The position numbers and the translations under genes are program-made. Below the pieces are notes generated by a model. That model was not told the origin of the DNA, searched no databases, and saw only the letters and a list, made by a program, of their open reading frames with translations. This document shows, piece by piece, positions 26,901 to 40,600 of a stretch of DNA of 64,000 nt (position 1 is the stretch's first letter; each line of letters starts with the position of its first letter). This DNA is from Onchidella celtica (Eukaryota; Mollusca; Gastropoda; Systellommatophora; Onchidiidae), in NCBI GenBank assembly GCA_963931925.1, contig OZ007571.1, forward strand, positions 12,689,407-12,753,406, written 5' to 3'.

Positions 26901-29900
26901 ACAAACTTTATAATGGAGAAGTGCTTTTTTTAACGTTCATATAATTATAGCGTAACCCAATGTCATCTTTCTCCTCAATTTAACAGCCCCATTTACGGAA
27001 GCACAATCGACCTTACCAGTTATTTGGGCGCCATTACGTACAATGCCTCAAATGGTGACGTTATAGCCGCTGAAGCTGCAGCAATGACATGGCTGGCTAC
27101 AGTAAGACTATCATCTCCCACAATTCATCACCATAGTAATGACTCGCTACTTATCCATATCGACTATATTAAGCTGAGACAGATTATACATCTCATAGTT
27201 TTCAGTCCACTGATTTAACTTCTTCTACATCTTCCCTTCATACCATCCTCCATCACCATCACTGCAGGAAGTTTGCTTTAACCTATTGTGAAAGTAATCT
27301 GAAATGTATCACCTGGAAGATCTGTCGAGGAAAATGTTCAGCGTGTGTTTTCACACACATTACTGCCGTATACTCTTCTGTTCATGATTTGGCACCAGGA
27401 AATTATGAAATAGAATCCTTAACTGAAAAATAGATTAGTGATAGTTGGCAGTTGGGTGAGGTACAAAGTTACAATGGGATTAGGAAAAAAGTGTACTTTG
27501 AGGAGCTCCTCACGTGCAGACGTATAACTAAGGGGAAATGGAATAGCAACTTAGCTATGTTACATGAAATTTTAGACAAGTCCCATTGAGTGAGGTCTAA
27601 ATGTTTTTAATCAAGGCCTGAACTCCTACGGCATGAAGTATCGCTGGTCTGATAGGAGCATAAATTCTGTTTAGTAGAGCGTATACACACTCACAGGCCT
27701 GTAAATACGTCGACTACGACGAGCAAAATTCTCAGTTGCACTACTAGGTAGACCATCGGGTAACTTACGCAGTAAAGATCTCCTTGTATTAGAATGACGT
27801 CTTACTTGCTTATGAAAACGACTTCCCCCCTCCCACTCCACCCAACATTTAGACGTGCAAGCTATTTCGTTCAGTAACAAATCAACATTTTTCTGTTCCC
27901 CAGTTTGACTCGGTGTCACAGGAATGGGAACTCGAGTTCATAGCCATGGGGAGAAATGGGCATTCTAGTTTGTCAGAGACATTTGTCTTTGCAACAAGAA
28001 GGTGAGCCCAAAGGACCGGCTGGTGACATTAATACTCAAAACCATTTCAAGAAATTTAAATAGGAGAATCAGTTGCTGTTAATTAGGCCTACAACAACGA
28101 CTGCGCAGACGAGTATGTCTTATAGAAACACCAATTTCCCCTTCCACTGGTTATCTGAATGGTAATTTCCAATAGATAATGTCGTACACAATTTGGCATT
28201 GCCACACTGCACAGCGAAGGCTTCTGTTGAGTAATTAAATTCAAATTACCTATCTGGAACAAGAATAATTGAAAGGACATGTTTTGCTGGAGACTACATT
28301 CTTTTTATAGATATATTTGGAAATAGGTGCATGAGCAACAGACCCAATGTTCATTTTAAAAATGCCTGCCGTTTCGTTTTTGTCAATACTAGCTTCAGGA
28401 GAATAAAAAAATACACTGAACACTGATTCCGATACATAGAGGTGGCAACGGCAGCAAATTCAATCGTCACTGTTCCCCAAGACTGCAGCACCGGTAACTC
28501 AAAAATTCGAATAGTCAGTTTTTAGATATGTTCACCCACATTCAAAGCCACATTGAGTGATCTTGGTTCTAGACTCCTGAGCCAACAACTGATCGAACAG
28601 CAAACGTTCAAAAAGTCGTCGTCACTAGACCAGTCGTGCTAAATAAAACAGAGTTTTGCTTCTCCTGAAAAGTAGTCAAAACATTTATTACAGGTTTAGG
28701 GAATGTTGACTATATGATATTTATAATCTGTTATAATTTAGAAGAAACTGCGTTCAATTTTATGTCAATCTGATTGCATTTCTCTCGCCTGGACCCCGTC
28801 CACAGTCATACAGTGCAGCACTGAATCACATCTCTTATTTTTTTCTTTCGCTTAGTTGGAAGGGCGAGACCAGCAAGTCCATACAGAACGACATCTCATT
28901 GCTGACCATTGGATATGTCATTGTCATCATTTTCGTCTTCGTTGTCCTGGGGAAATTCAATTTACTGGAGCAGAGAGTAAGTCTTCTGTCCATTTACTCA
29001 ATACACACCAGGAATACAAGACACCGGCTTGACGAATTCTGTATGCGTAACTTCAGAGTGGATCCCTGGACTCATTTCCTATACACGTCTTTTATGTAAA
29101 ACCTGAAGTCACGAGAGGCTGAATAAGCCAGAACCTGACCGTCTCCTGAAAACAAGAATATTAGAAGCAGCAACACCAACAACAATACTATAGAATAAGC
29201 AAGCAACAACAACAACGACAACAACTACAGTAATGTAGCGTGAAGTGTGGGATGTCTATCGTACGGGGCCTACCAAGGTGGAGTGGGTTTATTAATATGA
29301 AATACTTATCAGCTCTAGGCTATGCCTGTAAAACTTTTACAGTTGTCCATATCATTAGTAAAAAAAAAACAACTAGAAAATAAGGATGTTTTTAACTAGA
29401 ACTTATCTATAGTAGTGTTTGATGTATTACTTTAATCCAGATTGTTACACTTTCTTAATGACCAGGCTTGGCTGACCCTAGGTGGTTTTGTCTGCATTGG
29501 ACTGGCCATGCTGGTCTCTGTTGGTTTGTCTTCCGCTATCCAGCAGGGGTATGGACCAATACAGAGTATTTTACCTTTCCTGCTTTTAGGTAAGTGAATA
29601 TAAACCAATACAAAGTATTTTATCTTTCCTGCTTTTAGCTAAGGGAACATAGACCAATACAGAATGTTTTACCTTCCTTACAGTTAAGTATGGGAATACA
29701 GATAAATTCAGAGTATTTTTATCTTTCCTACATAGGAATTTGGCGGAGTTCCTAAGTATTTCCTCGTCAGATAATTCAAAAAAAAAAAAAATGCTTTTCC
29801 ACTAAAGTAGTGCTCTTACGAAGTGTTAACCCAATAGATATCTCTTTTTTCAGGAACTGGTGTAGACGATATGTTCGTGATTATGGGGGCCCATAACAAT

Positions 29901-31648
29901 ATAGATGCTTCGAAACAACATATCGACATTCCGCACAAGATAGGAGATGTTTTACGTCACGCTGGCGTGTCAATCACAGTGACCTCCTTTACAGACTTCA
30001 TAGCTTTTTTTATTGGAGCAACTACGGTAAGTTGGCTTCAATGCTGACAACATTACTGTGAGTGTAATGTAGTGTTTCTTTTTTTTAAGAACGACGGTTA
30101 GTAGGCTTGAGTCTGAACGTTGGCAACCGTGAGTGTATGCTTTTTGTTTTTGTTTTTGGAGCAACTACGGTAATTGTTCTAGAAAGTTTCATTGTTAATG
30201 TATAAGTAACGATTGACAGTTTCGTTCAAAGATGGAGAGCACTCATGTCTTATTTAGCTTTTTTCACATTATCTTGGAGAACCACATGTTTTGTGGTACC
30301 ATGATCTGCATTTAGTGGCGAAAATGATTTTGCAGCTTTTCAATAGTTACGATTATGAACAGTTTCATGAGCACCGGAAACGTTTTGATGCCAATTATTT
30401 AGGCTACTGTCCTCAGATATGGTGTGAAATTAAATGAAATTGATACCTACCACTCCCTCCCCTTCCCCCCCCCCCCTTCTTCCGAAAAAAAACACCAAAC
30501 CCGCCGACCGCCGATGCACTGCGGCGACGACGTATCTGCTCCAGCTGTAACTGTAACTGGGCTGCAGTGACATCAAGGCAAATTTCCCAAATGGGATTAA
30601 AGAAGTTTACAAAATACAAATGTGTTCTAAAACAAAACAAAAAAAACAAAAAAAATAAAATCATGTAAATTGCTAAGAGTGATAACCAGAAATGCTACAA
30701 TTGCCTTTGCATCTATTTTCTAGAGAAGCATGTTAACATAATCTTTTCTTGATAACGGTAAAACCAAATTGATGCTCAGTGGTTACTTACTTTGTGCAGA
30801 AATGATACATTACCGATATGAACATCATACATTTTAGGATGAACATCATACATTTTAGGATTTACATCTAACGTTTAGGAGTTAACCTACATCCAGTATG
30901 TTAGGAGTTACATCTAACATTTAGGAGTTAACCTACATCTAGTATGTTAGGATTTACATCTAACATTTAGGAGTTAACCTACATCTAGTATGTTAGGAGT
31001 TACATCTAACATTTAGGAGTTAACCTACATTTAGCATGTTAGGATTTACATCTAACATTTAGGAGTTAACCTACATCTAGCATGTTAGGAGTCACATCTA
31101 ACATTTTAGGTGTTACATCTAACATTTTAGGAGTTACATCTAACATTTTAGGATTTACATCTAAATTTAGGAGTTAACCTATATCTAGCATGTTAGGAAT
31201 TACATCAAACATTTTAGGTTTACATCTAACATTTTAGGAGTTACATCTAATATTTGAGGATTTACATCTAACATTTAGGAGTTAATTTACATTTAACATG
31301 TAAGGAGTTAATTTACATTTAACATGTAAGGAGTTAATTTACATTTAACATGTTAGGAGTTACATCTAACAGTTAGGAGTTACATCTTAGGAGAACAGTC
31401 CAAATTTCAGAAAAAACAACAACAAAAGCATTAGTTTCCAACAAAGTAGCAAAAAACAAGGAACCGTGGGTCTGAATAGGGTTTATGCTACGTGAATGAA
31501 ACTGCCACCAAAATTTGGAGTAAGGAGTAACCTGTATGTCATTGTACATAGTATTCAATTGGCATCTAGTTACATGTGCCTCATAATTTACAAATGAGCC
31601 ACAGTACAATTATTATCTTCTCTCTTTCTCTCCCCTCTTTTTTCACTT

Positions 31649-31680
<32 letters not shown>

Positions 31681-34600
31681 TCTGTAATGAGTGATTATGA
31701 CGCTCAAAATTGTAAACATTCAGTAAACTTATATTTCATTCCAAGACAACTAAATATGAAACCTAACAAAAAAACAGCCACCGCATGTGGGTGGACCAAT
31801 ACAACTGCGACTTCAGTGGGTATAACATAAAAGCTTTCTGGTACAATATCGTCACATTCCGACAACGAATTGATATGTTAAAATACAGTTGTCATTTCAG
31901 TGGTTGGATCTTGCACAGTTTAAAGAATAATATTGAATAGTACTTACTCACTCTCGAGCTTACATGCTGTAAAATCCAAACCCAGACCCAAACCTTACAT
32001 AAATACGTTTTAAAATAAACTTGTTTCAGGTTATCCCAGCTCTCCAGTCTTTCTGCATTTACGCTGGGGTTGGTATTATTGCTCTGTATCTGCTCCAAGC
32101 CATTTTCTTCACATCTTGCCTGACCCTTGACCTCCAGAGACTGGAGGCCAACATGGACGCTTGTTGTCTGATGGTCAAACATGATGCCAGCTACACCACT
32201 AACGCTTGTAGTCAGAAACAATTTGTGCCATTTGTGTTCAAACGATGCTTGTCAAAGATTATTGTCCAGTGGCCCTTCAAGGTATACATAGCTCTTACAG
32301 TAATAAAATATCTGTCGAATTTCACTGAAAATGATTTAAATCTAAAAAAAACAAAACAAACTTTTTAACATACATGTGCGACTAAAAAAAATCTCTCCCC
32401 CCCCCCCCCCCCCAAAACAACTGTAATGCACTTCCGAGTTCTGGAGAAGAGATGATGTGATTGATAATAAAGTCCTGGACTATTTCTACTTTTTTATTAG
32501 CCCGGTGACCTCTGGACCCCCACCCTGCCTTTTTTTTTTCACCGTTTGCCCTGTCAAATTTACAGTGATGTGCACAGTGTTATAATTACTCGTTTTCTCT
32601 TTTCCCTGCCTGTCTCTGTTTCAAAGTTGACTTGATAACATTTCATGATTCATGATCTCAGACTTTCATTCTGATTAAAGAAATGTCTCTGAGACATTAT
32701 AAATTCATACGGCAGTGTCCTGTTCCTGAAATAAGATGATCCCTTGCCTACATCACAGTTTCGAAGGTGCTCAGACAGTTTATAGTTCTATAATTTCTGT
32801 ACTTAAAAAGTAAAATAATTACTATAACTGTTTGACAAGGAAAGCAAACAATGTTGAAGTTATATCTTTTATCTCCCTGGCCAAACGTCAAGCCACATAA
32901 TTGATTCGATGAAAATTGAATTAAATAATGTGTTTGACGTGTCATAAAAAAAATATCCTTTTATGTTCATTTCAGATATGTGTAATCATCTCAGCGCTGG
33001 CACTGTTTGGAGCAAATGTCTACGGCCTCATCAATCTGAGACAGTATTTTGACCCCAATAAATATTTGCCTTCAGACTCTTATGCCTACCTGTATGCAGA
33101 GGCTAATGAACAGTACTTTCCTTCAGATGGAGCCTTTGGTTATGTCTATTGTGGTAAGTATAGCACTGTTTTTGATAAGGTAGTGGCAAAGTTGTGGAAG
33201 TGGGTTCACTTAGAGTGGAGAAAGAGAACTCAATGTGTGATAGTTATTGAGTGTAATCTCCTTGTTTATCAGCTGATTCAGAGATGGCCAATTTGGATGA
33301 CCTGACATTTCTGCAGCATTGATAAATTTCAAATTTTCTTTTTTCTTCACTTGGATAATTGTCCCCTTTTCTGGACAACGAGCTCCTTTGTGGCTTTTAT
33401 TGTGGTACATAAGCAGCTGTCTTGTGTTTTTCATTGTGATAGACAAGCAGTTGTCAGGTGGCCTTCATTGTGGTATATTAGATTACACAGACAATATTAC
33501 GCATCTTATATATTTCATTACATGTGAGTAAAAATCAATTAAAGGAATCTGGCAAAGTGGTTGCCGTGGATAAATGTTCTGCCAATTTCTTTTTGCCAAA
33601 GTAATCTTTCAGAAAGCAACGGGTGCAAAGAGACCTTCTTAGTCTTAAGGCTGAGCCGGAAACAGTATAAACGTTGCGGAGACAAGAAGTGTGCATTTAC
33701 CGATTTGGCTTTCTTTTTCTATCTACGAAGACATTTGTATGAAAGTCTACCACTGTTTTGACTTTACAATCTTTTTTATTTACAATATTAGTAGATTTGA
33801 GGAATTTGATTTTCTCATCTTTCACACCAGGGAAGGGGGGGGGGTAGGGTGGTGGTGGTTGTCTGCTGTTATTGTACTTGAAAGCATCAACGTTTAAGGA
33901 GTGAAGATCTAGATAACTTTACATCGCTTATATAAATGAAAAAATCAGTTAGTCCATTTTAAATTTTGATCAGGCCAGCCTGGTCTTATTCTCGTTCTAC
34001 AATATCAAGGGATGACCAACAATTGGAAGTTGTGAAATCATAATAAGTATTGTTTGAGCACTAATTTTGAATGTGGTTTGTACATCGTCACTTGTTCACT
34101 TTAAAGGGTGAAAAAAGTTTCTTCCTCACATCATAACTGCAGGGAATATTGACTACTGGAGTTCCCAGTCCAGACTAGAAAACCTCAACAGTGCTATGTT
34201 AAACAATAAGCATATAGCCAATGACACCACCGACTCTTGGTTCAAAGCTCTCACTGATTGGATGAATACTACCACTGATGTCAGCATAACATCACAATTG
34301 GACGCAAGTAAGTAAAACATGAAGCTTAGAGTTCTTGAATCAGTGAATAATTATTCAACATGTACCCATGAATAAAGGCATGATCTATCTCAACTTTGCT
34401 TGGAAACTCACATAGCCTTATGAATGTGTGCAGGACTCTGCAGACTTCCAATAGGATGAAAGTCCAAATCCCCTAACACGTATTTCTTGGGTATTTTCTC
34501 GTACTATTAATTTGTCTATTATTTAGTCTATATCAAAGAAAAAAAAATTCAAACTTTCTCAAAAAGCATTTGAAGTGGACTCAGATTAGCCGTTTATACT

Positions 34601-37600
34601 GCCTACTTTGTCTTGGTATGCAGTCGTGTTCATCTTACAAATTCTTTGACAACTTCGGTGTGTCTAGTCTTTGGAGCCCAAGGCAGATGTGGCTGTGCAG
34701 CTATCTACATGCTTAGGCATACAGAAAAAAGCACTGACTGCGGGTATAAAATTGTTTCAAAAGATGTCCAGGTTGTGGTTAGTATGACAATAGAAACAAA
34801 TGTCAACAACAATAAACAAATGGGCGAAAGTGAGAATGTCACAGAATTCTTTTCTCTTCTCCACTCCATGGAAGCTGAAGAGACGCTGTAAAATGTATTC
34901 TATGAACGTTCGTTTCGCTGTAAAAAAAAAAAATGCACATTTTATTGTACAAGAGATTTTCTGTAAATAAATTGAATTGATTTTTTAATTGATTGCATCA
35001 GTGTCGATCATTAAAAATTGTTGCAATGGATTATTTTCCAGACAAATATCCAACATCACAGACTGCTTTCATAAATGTGACCTATGGACTCAGCACAGAA
35101 ATAGCGACCAGAACCAGCGCTTACTTAAGATTTGATGCAACAGCAACAGATATTTCTGTAAGAGAACATTCTGGTTTTGTCAGCCTCTAACAGAATTTTC
35201 ATTGTCAGGGAGAGTTTACCTTTTTCAACAAATATGGCCGAATTTTCAGTGTCAGAGAGCATCCCTAGTACTAGTACAAAATTAGGTGATTTAAAAACAA
35301 AAATCCGGGATCCACAGCTTATTTTGTCCTTCCCCAGGAAGGCTGACATTTATAACTTGATTAAAATATTTTCAGCATATGTACAAAATACATTCCTGTA
35401 CATTTATACCCGTTTTAAAATTGTACAGATGACATTTTAATTGTTCAAGCTATGAGAATCAAACTATGGTGAGCGCCCATGAAATCTTAATAGTTGCAAA
35501 GAGGTCCTTATCGTGCTGATGTGCCGTTAAATAAAAACGTAACCTAAAATTGGTGAATAACATGTATTTCAAATTGTTATAATAGGAGCTGAGATGATCT
35601 AGCTTGACTGGGGTGTTCAAGCATCTGTTTAAGAAAACGACACCTGCTTTTTTTTTCTTATTTGGAGGTGGGTGGGTGGGGAGGGTGGCCAGTGGCTGAT
35701 GGTTTATGATAATGTAATCTTGGTGCACCTGTATGCAAATGAACATGCATGCAAGCTAATGCATAATAATGATATAAGAAAAGTGTAATTTGCTTGAACA
35801 ATGATCGGTGTATTGGTCAAATAAAGGGAATTTAAATCATGATTATATACGAAGTTTGTGTTCCCAGGCAAGTCGTTTCCCCTTCCGCCATGTTGCTATG
35901 GATGATGCTCAGACTCAGATCACAGCAATGGAAGAAACAAGAAATTTAGTCGAGTCTGTGGGGTTCTCAACTGATGAGTGCTTTCCTTACTCAACATGGT
36001 ATCGTACCTGGGAAACAAATAAGGTAAACATTTCTCTCTCATTTTTTTTCCACTTTTTTTCTGGTAAAATTTATGTCAATGTCCTTAACTTTTATAAGCC
36101 GGCAGCCCTATAGAAATCCAAGGCAAAGAATTGGAGTCAAGTTTCCACATGGGAATGATTTTGCTGCTTGGTTCGATCCGCTGGTTAAGACATTGCGCAG
36201 ATGTCGCCTTGCTGTAGAAAATCCACTCCGACGAAAATACTGCTAACTCTATTGAAATTCTACGCAAATCTACCTCTGGATTGATGCTGTGATGCTGGGT
36301 TGGGAATTGTTTCTTCTACCTACTTCTTTTTACATAATGGTACATTTATATTCTGAATTATTCTTTCTGAACCCTTTCCTATTTCAAAACACTTTTTGTT
36401 GTTTTTTTCCCCTTTTGATGTGTGTTTAATTTTTAGCATATCAGTAAATCAAAATCTTTCAACTGAAAACACTGACCAATTTTAGAGTTCAGTGTAATGA
36501 CCGATCTGCTCGTGTTGAAATCGTTTTCTGTAGAATATCAGCGAGAAGTTTTAAATCAATCCAATGTAGATTAAGAATTTCAGTTATATTCTTGGGGTTA
36601 TGTGGGTATGCGTTTCCTACATCAAACTGATGGCGACGAGATGTAGTAACCAGGGAATCCACATCAGAACGTTGTCATTCTTATGAGAAAACTTGAGGCC
36701 AATCCCATGTGGCCAGATTAGCAACGGATTGTTGGATCATCATTAGGGATAATTACCTATGTCATCACAGGTCCTTTTGGTGTAGTCCATATTGTTTTCA
36801 AAATGTACCTTGAAATTTTTAAATGTTAAAAGTAATGCTTGCCTTATCTGGGACAGATCATTCGTGAAGAACTGTACAGAAATCTGTGTATTGCCACAGC
36901 TTGTGTGTTCTTCGTCACACTGGTGTTGATTGCTAATTTGGGCACCAGTCTGATTGCGTCCTGTGGAGTGGTCTTCACTCTGGTGAGTTAACCACATTCA
37001 CTTTTGCATCAAAGAGCAGTTACAGGGAATAAATTTATACTCCATTTTTATTGAAAGCTAAGACCAAAGTCAAGAACCCAAAACACTTTAAAATAACAGA
37101 AATTTTAATGTAAGAATGATATAGGCTGAGCAATTAGAATAATTGAATCTGAGCTGAAGTGTAGATTTTACGCCATGTCCGCCGGATAAAATATGATACT
37201 TCTATATTAGAATCCCTTTAACTTGAAGGTATCTGGGGACTTGAAATATTCAAGTTCGTATATTTACATTACAAATATATAATCTTATGTAGAAAAAAAG
37301 GTTAGTTAAACCACTGAGCTTGTCTCCAAATAAACTGTTCTCCTTATAGATTGATAATAGTAGTGGTGAATGTTCTTGAAGTTTGGGGCAAATGTGACAT
37401 CATTCTTGTCTCTAGAGCCAAACTGAATTAATTTAGCACAATTGATTTGTGATGAAACTCTGCAGGTGAATGCTGGAACTGCTCTTTTCATTTGCTATGG
37501 AAAAAAAAATAATTAAGGATCGTTTCTAATAAAAGCACATGACTTGTATATCTGTCACTAATGAAAGCAAGAATGTAACTTTCTGAGTGTTAAATGACTA

Positions 37601-40600
37601 TCATAGCTGTGCAGTGGTTGAAAAAGCGTATTCTTTATGGCAAACAAACATTCACCAGGAAACACAAATACTCTCAATAAATAACAGGTAGTTAGATAAA
37701 TAAATAAATGTACACAAAACCAACCCACCAACCAACCCACCAACCAACCCACCAACCAACGATCAATCAATCAATCAATCTGTTATATATCCGTATGTAA
37801 TCAAGGGAAATTATACATAACAAATTGGCGACGAGGATGGGATCTTCACAAGTTCCGATGCCACTCAAGTTCTGAAGCCTACTAGTACTACAAGAACCCA
37901 AGCCAGCCAAGCCTTACAAGCGGATGGAAGCCAATACAAGCCTGCGGAATCAGACCAGCAGCAAGCCAAGCAGCTTCAGTACCCAAGCCAGCTCACGGAC
38001 CAACCACCCGGATCCAAGTAGCGGACCTGAAGCTGTACATAGAGCCAAGCAACGTCTCGGCTAGCTCTAAAACACCGAGTAGCTCGCTCTTAGCTATCTC
38101 GAATTGTAAACCTGTCTTCGCCAGTAAGCCGATCTTGAGCCAAGTAGACCAGCCGTGCCTCAAGAACCTGCAAGATGCCGAAGACTCCAGCTGCAGAAAC
38201 GTCACAAGAAAGCCTCATCACTTTGCTGCGTAATCAGATGGAACAGCAAAAAGAACAGGTGGAACTGCAGCGACAGCAGATGGAAGCACTGATGTCTTTG
38301 GCCATGAACAAGCCAGTCACCAACACCAAGTTCGAAGCATTTGATTCAACAATAGAACTGTGGTCAGATTACTGGGCAAGGTTTACCACCTTCACAAAGG
38401 CAAACTCCATACCAGAAGCAAAAAAGGTTGACATTTTTCTGACCAACCAGAACAGTGAGGTCTACAAGATGCTGAAAAACCAAGCTTCTCAACAGACCCC
38501 GCCGATAGACGTCAACGAAATAACCATTGAAAATATCAAGACCTGGATGGGGGAACATTTCGACCCCAAACGTTTCGTTGTGCGGGAAAGATTTAAATTT
38601 TGGACCTACACTGACAGAAAGACTGCAGAAAGTGTGCACCAACTGGCTGCTCGCATTCGTCAAGAGGCAGCGACTTGCGACTTCGCATCAATCCAAGACC
38701 CACTTGACGAGGCCATGCGTACACGATTTGTCTGCTCCATTAAAAATGAAGCTGCCATAAAAGCACTGTTCAAGATTAAAGATGATGAACTAACCTTCAG
38801 CAAGGCAGTAGAGGTGGCGGCAGAGGTTGAGGAGGCGTCAAAGGTGGCCAAAGAAACATCCGGTACCAGTGACGGCGAAGTTTTCAAGCTCAATCAGAGA
38901 AGAAAATGCAAGCAAAACCCTCAACAGCAAACTCAAGTCCAGGGCTATCCATCAAAGTTTAAAAAGTCAAGCAAACCGACAACGAAGAAGACTGTTTGCA
39001 GCAGATGCGATGGACAGCACAGCCGAAACGAGTGCAGGTTCGCTAACGCCGTGTGCCATTTCTGTAACATAAAAGGGCACATAGAGTCAGCTTGTCGGAA
39101 GAAGAAAAGTCAACAACGTCCGATCAAGAGGATACAAACTGTCCGTTGGAATACAGCGGGACCAATCACCGAGACATGCTGCGTCAACAACCAGCCTGTC
39201 CAGTTTGAAATCGACACTGGTTCTAGGGACAACTTCATTTCAGCCAAGACATGGCGCAGTTTGAAGTTCCCTAAACTCAGCACTGTGAAATGCCAGTACA
39301 AGTGTGCCTCAGGTCGGGAACTACCAGTGTTGGGCGAAATATTTCTACACACATCATATACCAAGACAACCTGTGTACAGAAATTCGTCGTGACACAGAT
39401 GGACTTTAACCTGCTTGGAAGAGCAACCACAAAGCGATTGGGAATCTCAGTGGACAATCTCCTTCACAAAGTTTTCGACGATTTGAAACCGGATGCAGTC
39501 CTGCAGACATCCTGTCGAAACTTGTGTGCGGAATTCCTGATGCTGTACAGACGTACACCTCTACCATGCGGATCCAGTCCCAGTCAACTACTGAATGGCC
39601 GTCAAATCAGGACCAAGCTTGATGTCATCCTTCCCGCGAGAGAACGACATGCCAGTCCGCCCGATGCCGTCGACCAGACTCCAGATGTTCCACCAGCCCG
39701 TCGAAGACAACGCAGACGACATAAAGATATAGTCAAATCTGCCGACCGTCAACCGAAGTTCAACGTTGGTGATCCCTGCTTCGCTTTGTCTTTCAAAGGG
39801 GGGCGTAAGGACAAATGGAAATCTGCAAAGGTGACAGCAACCATTGGCCACAGCCTGTTTGAAGTCAAGATTCTACCAGATGGACCAATTTGCCGCCGGC
39901 ATACAGATCAGCTACGTCCTCGACGACAGAGACATAGAGACTGATTTGTTTGTAAAGGTTCAGAAACCTACCGCACCATTCTGACATGGGGTGGCAAGGA
40001 CTGAACCTATGACAGAGTACGGAAACCTACCACACCATCCTGGCATGGGGTGGCAAGATCCCATCCTCGTCGCCAATTTGTTATGTATAATTTCCCTTGA
40101 TTACATACGGATATATAACACAATCAATCAACTAACCGACGACCAATCAACCAATCAATCAGTGTGAAAATAAATGAAAAGAAAGAAAGAAATGGTATAA
40201 TAACCCAAAACACCTTTGTCAGTATTACGTCTATCTTGAGCCCACAAGAGATCGCTCACTTTAACTGTTCTGTGATTTCTTTCAGGTTGATGTCGCTGGC
40301 ACAATGCATTTCTGGGGATTGACCATTGAGACAGTCACAAGCATCGTTCTCATTCTGTCTATTGGTTTAGCTGTCGATTATTCTGCTCACATAGGCCACA
40401 CGTTCATGATCGTCACAGGTTCTAGGAATGGTAAGCCAAAGGGTGAATCAGATACGTTTTTAACCCATTCTCTCTCGAATGCACTGTCTATTGCCTTTTT
40501 CCAATGCCAGTTGACAAAGCAAAGTTTACTGTTTGCCGAGCATGTTACGTGTCACAGGTTGTCATGCCTGTTTGTACTGCTATGTGACTTGCACGCCACT

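Larger units (their letters stand above)
37781..40120 (+). mobile_element. Ty3/Gypsy-derived gag-protease element with inverted 66-bp termini
   Basis: A 2,340-bp unit in intron 16 of the patched gene. Perfect 66-bp inverted repeats close both ends, and CAATC abuts both sides (37,776-37,780; 40,121-40,125), although the site is a (CAAT) repeat so the duplication length is ambiguous. The body encodes one ORF with gag, zinc-knuckle, protease and integrase-tail parts; reverse transcriptase, RNase H and the integrase core are absent. Perfect termini imply recent activity, presumably in trans. Confidence 0.85.

Noticed and set aside
30821..31393. CRISPR-like array
   Set aside because: Repeats are contiguous with no unique spacers, and the genome is eukaryotic; it is a minisatellite.
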